Shown one piece after another: positions 44,150 to 53,961 of a DNA stretch of 64,000 nt (positions are counted from its first letter, which is position 1; every line of letters begins with the position of its first letter). The notes under the pieces are model-generated. The model saw only the letters and a list, made by a program, of their open reading frames with translations. It was not told where the DNA came from and did no database searches. The stretch spans positions 35,544 through 99,543 of the forward strand of contig JAGBPB010000090.1 of NCBI GenBank assembly GCA_017633615.1, read 5' to 3'. The translations under genes were made by a program, and so were the position numbers. Source of the stretch: Bacteroidaceae bacterium. Its GTDB lineage: Bacteria; Bacteroidota; Bacteroidia; Bacteroidales; Bacteroidaceae.

Positions 44150-45220
44150 TTATTTTTTGTTATTTTCAATCTGACATCTGATGCTCTCGGCGTGGATGGT
44201 CTCAAAAATCATGCGGATAAAACTTTCATCCAAGCCAAGCTCCCTGCCTTCACTTGCCAGTCTTTCTGATATCGTATTATAACGGTCGGGTTGAAGTATT
44301 GCCAGGTTGTGCAGGTTCTTGTATTCACCTATGCTGCCGGTTATGCGGAATCTCTCAGCCAGGTCCCGGATGAGCTTAAGGTCTGTCTGCTCCAATTTAT
44401 CGCGGTATGGTTCCATGAACTTTAGGTCTGCAGGGGACGGCTCACGATGGAAAATGAGATTGTCTGTCAGTTCCTTGAAACGGTCAGGTGTGAGCTGCTG
44501 ATTCCTGTCGCTGAGAGCCTTTGCGGGATCCGGATGAACTTCGATGAAAAGACCATCGGCCTTCATGTCAAGTGCCATCTGTGCCAGGTGAGGAACCAGA
44601 TCGCTGCGGCCTGCCATGTGGCTGGGATCACACAGTATCTTAATGCCCGGGATACGGCGGCGCAGTTCAATGGGAATCTGCCATTGGGGAGAGTATCGGT
44701 AAATGCGTTCCCCGTATGCACTGAAGCCGCGGTGTATGGCTGCAAGACGTTTCAGGCCTGCCCCGGCAAAGCGTTCAAACGCTCCTATCCATAACTCAAG
44801 TTCTGTGTTGATAGGGTTCTTGACCAATACCGGTATGTCAGTGCCGCGAAGCGCATCGGCAATCTCCTGTACGGCAAAGGGGCTGGTAGTGGTACGGGCA
44901 CCTATCCAGAGAATATCTATCCCGGCTTTGAGGGCGGCCTCCACGTGGCGTGCATGGGCGACCTCGGTAACTACGGCCATTCCGGTCTCTGCCTTTACCT
45001 TGCGGAGCCATTCAAGTGCGGGTTCTCCGGCGCCTTCAAAATTACCCGGACGGGTGCGCGGTTTCCACACTCCTGCACGGAAAAGGCGTACTCCCTGTGC
45101 GGAGAGGGCGCGGGCGCAGCTGAGAACCTGTTGCTCAGATTCAGCGCTGCACGGCCCGGCTATGACAGCCGGCTGGCCGGGAACGGCGTCAAATTGTTCT
45201 ATATTGTCAAGTTCAATCAT
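44150..45220 (-). CDS. Bifunctional DAHP synthase/chorismate mutase
   Basis: The 356-residue enzyme has a KDPG-aldolase-like class DAHP synthase domain (about 15-265), with AGPCSAES (about 21-28), GARTTTSPF (about 122-130) and CDPSHMAGR (about 206-214), and a C-terminal AroQ-type chorismate mutase domain (about 270-350), with ERFRITGSIGEYKNLHNLA (about 299-317). It makes the first intermediate of the shikimate pathway and converts chorismate to prephenate. The stop of recQ overlaps its start by 8 bp. Confidence 0.93.
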   Translation of the reverse strand: MIELDNIEQFDAVPGQPAVIAGPCSAESEQQVLSCARALSAQGVRLFRAGVWKPRTRPGNFEGAGEPALEWLRKVKAETGMAVVTEVAHARHVEAALKAGIDILWIGARTTTSPFAVQEIADALRGTDIPVLVKNPINTELELWIGAFERFAGAGLKRLAAIHRGFSAYGERIYRYSPQWQIPIELRRRIPGIKILCDPSHMAGRSDLVPHLAQMALDMKADGLFIEVHPDPAKALSDRNQQLTPDRFKELTDNLIFHREPSPADLKFMEPYRDKLEQTDLKLIRDLAERFRITGSIGEYKNLHNLAILQPDRYNTISERLASEGRELGLDESFIRMIFETIHAESIRCQIENNKK

Positions 45221-47108
45221 TTACTGTGTATATTTTTCCGTCTTTCATCAGGAGATGGCCTTCATTGACCAGATAATGCAAAACGGTATCTATCTTGTTC
45301 CTGTCATACGGCAGTGAATATACTTTCTGCGGGTTGTGCGGATATGAGTGGAATGTGTCCAGGATATCATCCTTTATGGCATCCCGTTCTCCGCGTGTAA
45401 GCTGCTGGCCCACTTTCTCCTGGCACAGGTCGCAGCACATGCAGGGTTTGTCCTGATGCTCACCGAAGTATTTGAGCAGTATTGAACTGCGGCATCCGGT
45501 AGAGCGGGTTACATAATCCATCATGGCTCCGATGCGCTCCTTGAACTCCTCCATACGCATGCGATATACCTCCGGGTCAAAATGCAGCAGGTGTGTGTCA
45601 ACGCGTTCACAGCTCCAGGTGATGACAGGGGTTTTGCGTTCTGGCACGTATCGTACCACACCCTGGCTCTGCAGGCCGGTAAGTGTGAGATATAGGGTCT
45701 TGCGGTCTATGCCGGCGCGGTTGCATACCAACTGCTCATCTATGTAGGCGTAGTCAGTGAATATGCCGCTGTAGAGCCTGAGTATAATGTTCATCACATC
45801 CTCTGTGATCTTGTCCTGATGCAGACGGTACAGGTCTTCACGTCCGGCCGTAAAGAGCAGGCGTGCGGAGTAATCCATCTCATCCACATACTCTATGTAA
45901 CCCATCCGTGTAAGGATGCGCAGGGCACTGTCTGTGGGGATGACGGGCAGTTTGTAATGCTGGCAGAATTCTCCCAGCGAGAACGGATAGGTACAGCCGC
46001 AGCCGTCACCTACAGCCATTTCGTAATAGAAAGCCAGTTTCTCATATACATCACGTATAAAGTCCTCTTTGGGGAATGAGTCCGTTATGCGTTTGCTTAT
46101 GGCGCGTTTATCACCAGGAGAGTGCAGCAGCACGGCGTATGACCGGCCTCCGTCACGCCCCGCACGCCCCGCCTCCTGGAAGTAAGCTTCAATGGAACTG
46201 GGTATGTCCATGTGGATGACGGTGCGTACATCGGGTTTGTCAATACCCATTCCAAAGGCGTTGGTGGCCACAACCACGCGGTATTTATCCTGAGTCCAGT
46301 CTTTCTGCCGCTCATCCTTGAGAACCTGATCCACTCCCGCATGATAGAAGGTGGCGGGTATGCCTTGAGAGTTGAGGTAATCAGCAATCTCCTTTGTCTC
46401 AGCACGATTGCGTACGTAAACTATGCTAGAGCCCGGTACGCACTCCAGTATGTGCTTGAGTTCAAGCTGCTTGTTCTCAGTCCTGCGCACTACGTATGAC
46501 AGGTTCTCACGGTAGAAACTCATGCGTATAACATTCTTCTCCTTGAACCCGAGTTTATCCTGAATGTCATCAGTCACTCGGGGTGTCGCGGTGGCTGTTA
46601 GTGCCAGTACGGGAACGCCGGGCAGCTCCTTGCGGATATCGGCTATATTGAGATAAGAGGGGCGAAAGTCATAGCCCCATTGTGATATGCAGTGAGATTC
46701 ATCGACAGTAAGCAGGCATACCTTGATGTGGCGCAGCTTTGTTCTGAAAAGTTCTGATGATAGTCGTTCCGGTGATACATACAGGAACTTATAACCGCCA
46801 AACACGCAATTCTCCATCACGGTGATGATCTCATCGCGTTTCATCCCGGTATGTATGGCTGCAGCCTTGATGCCGTGCTCGCGCAGTATGCGAACCTGGT
46901 CTTTCATGAGTGCTATAAGGGGTGTGATAACCAGACACACACCATCCATTGCCAAGGCGGGAACCTGGAATGTGATGCTTTTGCCGCCTCCGGTGGGCAT
47001 AAGTCCAAGAGTGTCGCGGCCGCCGGCTATACTCTCTATGATCTGCTCCTGGATACCGCGAAAACTGTCATAGCCCCAGTACTGCTTAAGTATATCCAGG
47101 TAGGTCAT
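45213..47108 (-). CDS. recQ: ATP-dependent DNA helicase RecQ
   Basis: The 631-residue helicase has Walker A MPTGGGKS (about 37-44), motif II DESH (about 135-138), motif III TATATPRV, motif VI QEAGRAGRDG (about 311-320) and a zinc-binding RecQ-C-terminal region with cysteines in CRSS and CMCCDLC (about 537-560). A winged-helix-like end follows; no clear HRDC domain is present, giving a shorter protein than many RecQ. It is 11 bp downstream of recJ, a functionally matched pair in recombination and repair. Confidence 0.95.
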   Translation of the reverse strand: MTYLDILKQYWGYDSFRGIQEQIIESIAGGRDTLGLMPTGGGKSITFQVPALAMDGVCLVITPLIALMKDQVRILREHGIKAAAIHTGMKRDEIITVMENCVFGGYKFLYVSPERLSSELFRTKLRHIKVCLLTVDESHCISQWGYDFRPSYLNIADIRKELPGVPVLALTATATPRVTDDIQDKLGFKEKNVIRMSFYRENLSYVVRRTENKQLELKHILECVPGSSIVYVRNRAETKEIADYLNSQGIPATFYHAGVDQVLKDERQKDWTQDKYRVVVATNAFGMGIDKPDVRTVIHMDIPSSIEAYFQEAGRAGRDGGRSYAVLLHSPGDKRAISKRITDSFPKEDFIRDVYEKLAFYYEMAVGDGCGCTYPFSLGEFCQHYKLPVIPTDSALRILTRMGYIEYVDEMDYSARLLFTAGREDLYRLHQDKITEDVMNIILRLYSGIFTDYAYIDEQLVCNRAGIDRKTLYLTLTGLQSQGVVRYVPERKTPVITWSCERVDTHLLHFDPEVYRMRMEEFKERIGAMMDYVTRSTGCRSSILLKYFGEHQDKPCMCCDLCQEKVGQQLTRGERDAIKDDILDTFHSYPHNPQKVYSLPYDRNKIDTVLHYLVNEGHLLMKDGKIYTVND

Positions 47109-47119
47109 AGGAGGGCCTT

Positions 47120-48853
47120 TCAGGCTTTTTGTTCAGGCTGATTGGGTTTGATGCTCTCTATCTGGAGCAAAATGTCACCCTGCTTGAAATTGTTTTCCTC
47201 AATGGTGTAGCATATATCAAATGACTTCTTGGTCTTGATATAGCTTACGTATGAGCTCTGTCCGAAGGCTATGCCGTTGAGCGGGTGGCCGCTCTTGCTG
47301 TCAATGAGTTCCAGCTTTATGTGCTCGTGGCCGCGTCCCACCACCTTGCTGGTGCCGTAGTCATAGACATTGCGGGTACGGAACACAGGCTTGCTGTTAT
47401 CAGGGCCGAACGGCTGGAATTTCTTGAGGTCACGGAAGAACTTGGGTGTGATATCCTTGAAATCAAGATCAGCGTCAATATCGATCGATGCCTCTATCTG
47501 GTCCGGCTCAATATGACCTGATACATACTCTTCAAAACGGCGCTTGAACTCCTCTACATTCTCTACCTTGAGTGAGAGTCCTGCTGCATAGGTGTGTCCG
47601 CCAAAGTTCTCAAGCAGGTCCTTGCAGCTCTCAATGGCCTTATAGACATCAAATCCCGATACGGAACGTGCGGAACCTGTTGCCAGATTACCGGTCTTGG
47701 TGAGAACGACTGCGGGCTTGTAGAACACCTCAGTAAGACGTGATGCCACTATACCTATCACGCCGCGTTTCCAGTTTTCATTGTAAAGAACTATGGCATG
47801 ACGGTTCTCTCCGTCTTCAAGGTTGGTCACAATCTCATTGGCCTCCTCAGTCATCTCCTTGTCATCCTTCTTGCGGTCATCATTCTCCTTGTCAATATTC
47901 TCAGCAAGTTCAAGTGCCCGACGGAAGTCTTTCTCCACCATCAGGTCAACGGCCTTCTTGCCACTGCTCATACGTCCGGCGGCATTCAGACGCGGTCCTA
48001 TCTTGAATACGATATCGTTTATGGTCAGGTTCTTGTCAGAGAGCTTGCACACCTGTATTATGGCCTTCAGACCGGTACTGGGGTTGCTGTTGAGCTGCTC
48101 CAGGCCGTAATGCGTAAGCACACGGTTCTCACCCATGATGGGTACTATATCCGATGCGGTGCTTACCGCTACAAGGTCCAGGCTGGGCAGCAACTCACTG
48201 AACGGGATGCCGTTGTCAAGCGCATATGCCTGCATCAGCTTGAATCCCACGCCGCATCCTGAAAGATGTTTGAACGGATAATTTGAATCAAACCGCTTGG
48301 CGTTCAGGATTGCTACGGCAGGGGGCAGTTCATCATCAGGTACGTGGTGGTCGCATACAATGAAGTCTATGCCTTTCTGCTTGGCATAGGCTATCTCCTG
48401 GATGGCTTTGATGCCGCAGTCAAGCACAATAACAAGCTTTACGCCTGTCTCATAGGCGTAATCCACACCCTGCTCCGACACTCCGTAACCCTCATTGTAG
48501 CGGTCGGGAATGTAGTAGTCAAGGTTGTCATAATCCCTTTTAAGGAAGTTGTAGACCAACGCTACGGCTGTAGTGCCGTCAACGTCATAATCACCGTAAA
48601 CCAGAATGCGCTCGCTACGCTCAATTGCGCTGTTGATACGTGCTACCGCCTTGTCCATGTCATCCATGAGCCAAGGATCAAGCAGTTCGTTCAGTTGCGG
48701 GTTGAAAAATTTCTGTACTTCGGTCTTGTTCGTTATGCCTCTCTCAATCAGAAGCCTGCAGAGTACGGGACTTATCCCGACAGCCTTTGATAACTCATTG
48801 GCTGCCTCTGTCATCTCCGGGGTGGGGGGCACATAGTTCCATCTGAAGTTCAT
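47120..48853 (-). CDS. recJ: Single-stranded-DNA exonuclease RecJ
   Basis: The 577-residue enzyme has the DHH phosphoesterase motifs: YGDYDVDGTTA (about 68-78), DCGI (about 124), CDHHVPDD (about 145-152), and the DHHA1 nucleic-acid domain (about 330-445; GGHTYAAGLSL near 424-434). It resects 5' ends in RecF-pathway repair. It opens the operon recJ-recQ-DAHP synthase-SGNH-natA-natB. Confidence 0.95.
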   Translation of the reverse strand: MNFRWNYVPPTPEMTEAANELSKAVGISPVLCRLLIERGITNKTEVQKFFNPQLNELLDPWLMDDMDKAVARINSAIERSERILVYGDYDVDGTTAVALVYNFLKRDYDNLDYYIPDRYNEGYGVSEQGVDYAYETGVKLVIVLDCGIKAIQEIAYAKQKGIDFIVCDHHVPDDELPPAVAILNAKRFDSNYPFKHLSGCGVGFKLMQAYALDNGIPFSELLPSLDLVAVSTASDIVPIMGENRVLTHYGLEQLNSNPSTGLKAIIQVCKLSDKNLTINDIVFKIGPRLNAAGRMSSGKKAVDLMVEKDFRRALELAENIDKENDDRKKDDKEMTEEANEIVTNLEDGENRHAIVLYNENWKRGVIGIVASRLTEVFYKPAVVLTKTGNLATGSARSVSGFDVYKAIESCKDLLENFGGHTYAAGLSLKVENVEEFKRRFEEYVSGHIEPDQIEASIDIDADLDFKDITPKFFRDLKKFQPFGPDNSKPVFRTRNVYDYGTSKVVGRGHEHIKLELIDSKSGHPLNGIAFGQSSYVSYIKTKKSFDICYTIEENNFKQGDILLQIESIKPNQPEQKA

Positions 48854-48965
48854 TATTTATGTTATTTTTTATTTTATTCATATTGAGTGTTGTGTGTGGT
48901 CTTTCAGTATTTAGCCCCGACGCTTTGTGCAGAGCGGAAACAGAAGACCGGTTTATTCCAAACTG

Positions 48966-48996
48966 CAAATATATGTAAAGCGTTCATCTTTGTCAA
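48966..48996 (-). promoter_or_regulatory. Promoter of the recJ-recQ operon
   Basis: On the minus strand TTG (48994-48996, reading TTGACA), 20 bp, TATATTTG (48966-48973). The untranslated leader would be about 105 nt; I see no conserved structure in it. Confidence 0.55.
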
Positions 48997-49048
48997 GCGA
49001 AACCGGTAGTTATTAATCAGTATTTTTAAAAAATAAGTATGCAAAAAC

Positions 49049-49084
49049 AGCGGCAGGAGCATTCCGAGAACGCTCCTACCGTAA
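49049..49084 (-). terminator. Terminator of the peptidase gene
   Basis: CGGCAGGAGC-ATTC and GAAC-GCTCCTACCG form a stem (49051-49064 with 49068-49081). Read on the minus strand it is followed by GCTG and T5. There are AT-rich tracts on both sides, so it may be bidirectional. Confidence 0.8.
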
Positions 49085-49107
49085 GGATTTTTTATTATAA
49101 AAACCGG

Positions 49108-50247
49108 TTACTTGATGCCCAGCTTCTTCTTTATCTCCTTGGGGATGGCATCCTTGTGAACAAGGATATTGATGGTCTTGAGTGCTACGTAAGCATCGCT
49201 GGCATACCATATTCCGTTGTTTCCTGCGGTGGTGTTCCATGAGTTCTTTACCATGAAGTACTCCTTGCCGTTCTTGTCCTTGGCTATGCCGAAAATCTGC
49301 ATGCCGTGGTCATCGGTGGTCTCCCAGTTGTCAAACCCCTCCTGGCGCATCTCCTGGGTGATCTCCTTCTCCTGACCGGGTTCTCTCAGGTAGTTCTTGT
49401 CCTTGTCTTCATCGACAGGGATAATGCACAGGGCGTTCTTGTCACGGGTAAATCCCGGCTCTGAGACATCGGCTCCCCATGCAAATGTATATCCGTTCTT
49501 AATGGCATTGTGCATTACCTGCATGAACTCATCAAGCGGCAGATTGTAGGAGAGACCCCAACGCCAGTTGTCCTGAATTTCTATGATAAACTGCTCATAG
49601 AAAGGATGATGCGTGAATGATGTGAGTGATATGTAATCATCCATGTTGAGGCCCAGTGACTCAGCGTATGATTTAGGGGTGTATTCCTTGCCTTTGTAAG
49701 TGAATTTCTCGGGGCACTCGCCAATATATGCATCGTAAATGCCGGAGAATCCTTTCTGCCAGACATCAGACAGTTTCTTGATATTACCCTTGGCAAGAGC
49801 GTTTACATATGCGGTTGCAACGGCTGTCAGTTCTGTGTGGTTGATGCGGTCACTTTTGTACATGATTCCGGGCATGATCTCCTGAGGAACCATACCGTAG
49901 TTCTTCCAGCAGTATACGACATCGTAGAAACTGCCGCCCTGCGCAAACTCTATGTCGCCATGAAGACGTACGGCCGCCTTGGCGCGGTCCTCCATAGTCT
50001 TGTGTACAACGAACATCTCTGCCAGGTCATGCTCACCCTTACCTAAACGGAGCAATTCTGACTCAAAGAAACCTATTGATGAGAATGACCAGCAGGTACC
50101 TGAACTTGCCTGATCCTTTACGGGTGTTATGGCCAATGAATCAACGGTTGTGAATGCATATCCCTTAGGTGTTTCCTTTTTCTCCTCCTGAGCTGAGACA
50201 CCTGCACAGAAGAGTGCCAGCACCGCTAAAATGAATAACTTTTTCAT
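49108..50247 (-). CDS. C1-family (bleomycin hydrolase-like) cysteine aminopeptidase, exported
   Basis: I start at ATG 50247 (379 residues), which gives a signal peptide ending GVSAQ (residue 19) and follows a perfect promoter; the longer frame runs through that promoter. The catalytic cysteine is in DQASSGTCWSFSS (about 45-57), the His in DDHGMQIFG (about 318-326) and the Asn in VKNSWNT (about 337-343). It belongs to the peptidase C1B/PepC group, normally cytosolic hexameric aminopeptidases; Bacteroidota versions carry a signal peptide. A role in peptide use in the periplasm is likely. Confidence 0.88.
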   Translation of the reverse strand: MKKLFILAVLALFCAGVSAQEEKKETPKGYAFTTVDSLAITPVKDQASSGTCWSFSSIGFFESELLRLGKGEHDLAEMFVVHKTMEDRAKAAVRLHGDIEFAQGGSFYDVVYCWKNYGMVPQEIMPGIMYKSDRINHTELTAVATAYVNALAKGNIKKLSDVWQKGFSGIYDAYIGECPEKFTYKGKEYTPKSYAESLGLNMDDYISLTSFTHHPFYEQFIIEIQDNWRWGLSYNLPLDEFMQVMHNAIKNGYTFAWGADVSEPGFTRDKNALCIIPVDEDKDKNYLREPGQEKEITQEMRQEGFDNWETTDDHGMQIFGIAKDKNGKEYFMVKNSWNTTAGNNGIWYASDAYVALKTINILVHKDAIPKEIKKKLGIK

Positions 50248-50280
50248 ACTTATAAATAGTGATTTTGATTTTCGTGATGC

Positions 50281-50311
50281 CAAATTTATTCTTTTTGCTC
50301 CATACGGCAAA
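50281..50311 (-). promoter_or_regulatory. Promoter of the cysteine aminopeptidase gene
   Basis: On the minus strand TTTG (50308-50311), 19 bp, TAAATTTG (50281-50288), 33 bp before ATG 50247. It decides the start codon. Confidence 0.75.
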
Positions 50312-50331
50312 ACGGATAGACTTAAAAACAT

Positions 50332-50339
50332 TATCTTCG
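50332..50339 (+). promoter_or_regulatory. Promoter -7 box of the Rid-family gene
   Basis: TATCTTCG, 24 bp before ATG 50364, divergent from the aminopeptidase promoter. Confidence 0.5.
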
Positions 50340-50363
50340 CGGAATAATTGGTAAAGCATATCA

Positions 50364-51482
50364 ATGGTATACTCATCATATTATGTCAAGGAGATACATA
50401 TCCGTGTGGGAACATTTGTTTCCGATGCCGGCTATGGCGGTCCGGTTGAGTCATTGTCTGTATTGACTGTTGACAATCCTTTTTTATCATTTGATGAACA
50501 GCTGGAGGCTATGCTGAGCAACCTTCATGATGTGGTTGAGGGTGATGGTACCCCTGTGTTCATGCGTTTCTTTCTGAGTGACCCAGCCAACCAGGCGGGT
50601 GTCTTGAAGAATCACTTGAGTTATGACTGCCCCGTGTCTGTTATAGGTCAGGCACCTCTTAACGGCACTAAGATAGCTGCTTTGGTATGGTGCAGGCCAT
50701 GGGCTAAGGTCCAGCGCACGGATGGCGGATTGTTCAAAGTTTCAGAGAGAAACATTGATGAATACTGGTTTACAGGTGGGGTTTCAGGAAAAGAAGGCGC
50801 CTATAGCCAGACTGTTTCTCTGCTGGATGAACTGAGTGCTGAGCTTGAGAGCCAGGGATTGACTCTTGAGTCAAATTGCATGCGTACCTGGCTTTTTGTC
50901 AATAACATAGATTTGAACTACCGGGATGTGGTTGAAGGCCGGAATGATGTCTTTGACCGTCACGGACTCACTCCTGAGACCCATTTCATAGCCAGCACCG
51001 GTATTGAGGGGAGCACTGGCAGACCGCACAACAAGGTTATGCTTGATGCCGTAGCTGTATCAGGACCGGGCGCTATGGTGAAATATCTGCAGGGTGCCAG
51101 CCATCTGAATCGCACATCAGAGTATGGAGTAAGGTTTGAGCGCGGTACGGTAATTAAGTACCCGGACCGCAAGCATGTCTATATTTCAGGAACAGCCAGT
51201 ATTGACAACAAGGGGCGCATACTCTATGAAGGTGATGTTGCGCGTCAGACAAAGCGCATGATTGAGAACGTTGAGACACTGCTCTCCGAGGCCGGTTGCG
51301 GGTTCGATGAGGTAGGTGCAATGATAATATATCTGCGTGACAGTGCTGATTATGCCATTGTCAATGAGATATTCAACGCACATTTTCCTGATTGCCCACG
51401 TGTTATCGTGCAGGCTCCGGTGTGCCGTCCGGGATGGCTCGTTGAGATGGAGTGCATAGCGATAACCAGGGTCACTCTTTAG
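50364..51482 (+). CDS. Rid/YjgF-like, chorismatase-related protein
   Basis: The 372-residue protein has a C-terminal RidA-like domain (about 255-370; YISGTASIDNKGRILYEGD about 272-290, then RVIVQAPVCRPGWLVEMEC about 349-367) preceded by a related N-terminal region. This two-part layout resembles the FkbO/Hyg5 chorismatase group and uncharacterised Bacteroidota relatives. Actual activity is unknown; enamine/imine deaminase or chorismate-related hydrolysis are both possible. It has its own promoter and overlaps the convergent permease gene by 11 bp. Confidence 0.72.
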   Translation: MVYSSYYVKEIHIRVGTFVSDAGYGGPVESLSVLTVDNPFLSFDEQLEAMLSNLHDVVEGDGTPVFMRFFLSDPANQAGVLKNHLSYDCPVSVIGQAPLNGTKIAALVWCRPWAKVQRTDGGLFKVSERNIDEYWFTGGVSGKEGAYSQTVSLLDELSAELESQGLTLESNCMRTWLFVNNIDLNYRDVVEGRNDVFDRHGLTPETHFIASTGIEGSTGRPHNKVMLDAVAVSGPGAMVKYLQGASHLNRTSEYGVRFERGTVIKYPDRKHVYISGTASIDNKGRILYEGDVARQTKRMIENVETLLSEAGCGFDEVGAMIIYLRDSADYAIVNEIFNAHFPDCPRVIVQAPVCRPGWLVEMECIAITRVTL

Positions 51483-53847
51483 CAAGGTACTCGGCTGGAT
51501 TCAGCTTCATGATGCGGCTGATGTTTCCCCATACCGTTATGGCAATCAGCAGGAGTGTGAAAATGCAGCCTCCTGCAATCGGGAGCAAAGGAGAGAGAGA
51601 TTGGGGTGTAATGTAACCGTCGCCCATCTTGATGACCAATGAATTGAACAGCAAGCCTATCGGCACAGAGATGATTATGCAGACTGTAGCCAACACTATG
51701 TAGAGCTTACCGAACAGCAGAGCCACATCACGCCTCTTTGCGCCGTTCACCTTACGCACGGCAACCTCCTTGCGGCGGGCACGTATGTTAAGCAGCAGTG
51801 TACTGTATATGCTCATGGCGCATATTATCAGACAAATACCTGAAAGTATGAAGGAACCGCCACGCATGACATCAAGTAAGGTGATTTCAGCACCCTGATT
51901 GTCACGCAGATTATAAACTTCAGTGTCAACAAGTTCAGGATTGAACCGGTTATACAGATAACAAGCCTCTGAGAAAAGATCCTGATACTTGCCTTTTTCA
52001 GGCACCAGGATGTATTGGTCAAATGTCCTGTCTGATTCCGGGCTGATTATGGCAATGCTTATATGTTCTGATCTCATGCCTGAGTAGGGAATTGACGGAT
52101 ATGTTCCATATACCGGCAACAGCCTGCCGTCATAGGTGGTCATCATGTTGTTGTCAGGATATCCCGATTCCTGCAGCAAGCTGTAGAAATACTCACTTAC
52201 CAGGAGATAACTTTCATCGGGTTCCGGGGTGACGAACCAATTGATGTCCATGCTGTAAAAATCAAAGAATGCGGTATTGGGCATCACGTAATTTCTGATT
52301 GACCCAAGGCTTTCATTATTTAAAACCTGTTTGATGGTGTCATTCATTTCATCCTGATTCCAATCAAACTCCTCGCTGTACGGAATGACCTTCTGTGCGT
52401 ATCGGCATTGCTCCAGTTCCTTTCTGAAACTCACCTTGTCATTTGTGTTATATGCTCTCAGATATATGCACTGCCTGTAAAAACGGTCATTGTCGGGGAT
52501 ATTGTTATGCTCAGACATACCCCGTGCAAACTGCAGGAGCGACAGAGTTCCGCAAATGAAAACCGTACAGATAACCGTCTGCAGGACAAGCATCGCCTTA
52601 CGGAAGAAACCGTCTGAGCCGTTCATGTGTTCTGATAATGAGTGAGTTCCATTCAAGGTTTTTCTTAAAGACAGAAGCATGGCAATTACATTGATTATCA
52701 ATATACCCGTGCTTATTTCAAAGATGTAAAGCCCTATGCCTTCCCATTTCCATGACATTTCAGATAGAAATGACATGAGCCGCCCGTCGGCAAACGCCCT
52801 CAACCATAATAAAAGCAGTAATGCCGATAATGCCGATGCCAGAACTATGATGACGTTCTCAGTAAACAGCATGATGAACAGTTTTCCAGATGATGCTCCG
52901 TTTACAACACGCAGGGACAATTCACGCCTGCGCATTCTGAGCAGCTGGATCTGCATCCTGATGAAACTTATCAGTGATGACAGCAATACCATCGCTCCCA
53001 CAAGCCAGATAATGGTTCGGGTAATACCTGAGAGCATTATGCTATCGCTCGGAGCATCTTTGAGCGGAATGACCTGTACGGTCTTGCCGCAAGGCTTTAG
53101 CCTGATATCGGCCTCCCTTTTCAGGTCATCGGCAGTGAAACCCTCACGCAGGACCGCTTCATATCTGGTTATGTACAGATTATCTGTATTATCTGTTCCG
53201 AACTGTCCATTGTCCCATATGCTGAAGAGCAAATTGCAGGAGGTTACCTCTGTCAGAACATCCTCAAAAACATCAGCCAGGACAAACTCATACTCCTGGT
53301 TATAAAAACTGAATGAAAGGGTTGCTCCTATGTGATTTATATCACCGAACACCTTCTTGGCCATAGCCTCGCTCAGCAGCACTTCATTCTTTTTAAGCAC
53401 GGGAACGGCTTTGCCTGTTACTGCTGACCTGATGCCGCGATAATGGGGATATTCATTTGAGGTGGCCATTATGGTCAACCCCTTATGGCGAACTGTTCCG
53501 TCCTCCATCGTGAAACTGACCCACGCCCCTTCAGTTACCGCATTGACGGGGCATATCATCTCCACACTGTTCATTTCTCCCTCAGAGCGCAGGAGATTAT
53601 TTACAACATTGGTAAATAAAGGTATTCCGGCGCGTGGATCCGTATTATTCTCATCAACAAGCCTCATGTAATAGCAACGGTCTGCGTAGGGCTGTGAAAA
53701 GACGGCAGGCTGCCTTACTATATGCAGGAAACACTGCACCACGGCAAGCGTGGTAATACCCACCGCCAATGAAACGATGCTGATAATATTCTGAACCTTG
53801 TATTTGGAAAGGTTGCGTAGTGCAATGGTAATGTAATGTCTGAACAT
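51472..53847 (-). CDS. MacB/FtsX-type ABC permease 1
   Basis: I start at ATG 53847 (791 residues; MFRHYITIALRNL), because the longer frame only translates the promoter block. The protein has two MacB-like halves, each with one helix, a periplasmic domain and an FtsX module of three helices (about 285-410 and 665-785); the second carries RRKEVAVRKVNGAKRRDV (about 693-710). It lacks an ATPase domain, which is supplied by the gene at 61,230. It sits downstream of the two-component genes on the same strand but has its own operator-controlled promoter and an upstream terminator. Confidence 0.87.
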   Translation of the reverse strand: MFRHYITIALRNLSKYKVQNIISIVSLAVGITTLAVVQCFLHIVRQPAVFSQPYADRCYYMRLVDENNTDPRAGIPLFTNVVNNLLRSEGEMNSVEMICPVNAVTEGAWVSFTMEDGTVRHKGLTIMATSNEYPHYRGIRSAVTGKAVPVLKKNEVLLSEAMAKKVFGDINHIGATLSFSFYNQEYEFVLADVFEDVLTEVTSCNLLFSIWDNGQFGTDNTDNLYITRYEAVLREGFTADDLKREADIRLKPCGKTVQVIPLKDAPSDSIMLSGITRTIIWLVGAMVLLSSLISFIRMQIQLLRMRRRELSLRVVNGASSGKLFIMLFTENVIIVLASALSALLLLLWLRAFADGRLMSFLSEMSWKWEGIGLYIFEISTGILIINVIAMLLSLRKTLNGTHSLSEHMNGSDGFFRKAMLVLQTVICTVFICGTLSLLQFARGMSEHNNIPDNDRFYRQCIYLRAYNTNDKVSFRKELEQCRYAQKVIPYSEEFDWNQDEMNDTIKQVLNNESLGSIRNYVMPNTAFFDFYSMDINWFVTPEPDESYLLVSEYFYSLLQESGYPDNNMMTTYDGRLLPVYGTYPSIPYSGMRSEHISIAIISPESDRTFDQYILVPEKGKYQDLFSEACYLYNRFNPELVDTEVYNLRDNQGAEITLLDVMRGGSFILSGICLIICAMSIYSTLLLNIRARRKEVAVRKVNGAKRRDVALLFGKLYIVLATVCIIISVPIGLLFNSLVIKMGDGYITPQSLSPLLPIAGGCIFTLLLIAITVWGNISRIMKLNPAEYLAKE

Positions 53848-53872
53848 GATGCGGACTTCTTGAAAACCTCTC

Positions 53873-53905
53873 CAAAAATACCTCTTCATACCGCCGCCCG
53901 CCAAA
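53873..53905 (-). promoter_or_regulatory. Promoter A (permease 1)
   Basis: On the minus strand TTTG (53902-53905), 21 bp, TATTTTTG (53873-53880). The operator palindrome lies exactly 34 bp upstream. Same geometry as promoters B and C. Confidence 0.8.
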
Positions 53906-53911
53906 GAAAAA

Positions 53912-53935
53912 AGGCGAAAACGTGCATTTTCGCCT
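53912..53935 (-). terminator. Hairpin between operator A and promoter A
   Basis: A perfect 9-bp stem, AGGCGAAAA (53912-53920) with TTTTCGCCT (53927-53935), is followed on the minus strand by T-rich sequence. It should end transcripts of the regulator-kinase operon before permease 1. The copy in block B has one mismatch. Confidence 0.7.
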
Positions 53936-53939
53936 GAAA

Positions 53940-53958
53940 GTGTCCAATAATTTGACAC
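53940..53958. promoter_or_regulatory. Operator A, 19-bp palindrome
   Basis: On the minus strand GTGTCAAATTATTGGACAC; all positions pair except 6/14 and the centre. It is identical to operator B. It is 34 bp from the -33 box of promoter A and just after the kinase stop codon. It is the likely binding site of the Fis-type response regulator (inference). Confidence 0.75.
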
Positions 53959-53961
53959 TCT

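Noticed and set aside
53848..53958. N-terminal extension of permease 1 sharing a peptide (SNYWTLSGENARF) with a frame near 55,600.
   Set aside because: The shared peptide is a translation of the duplicated operator/hairpin/promoter block. Both permeases have good starts after the -7 box (53847 and 55714).
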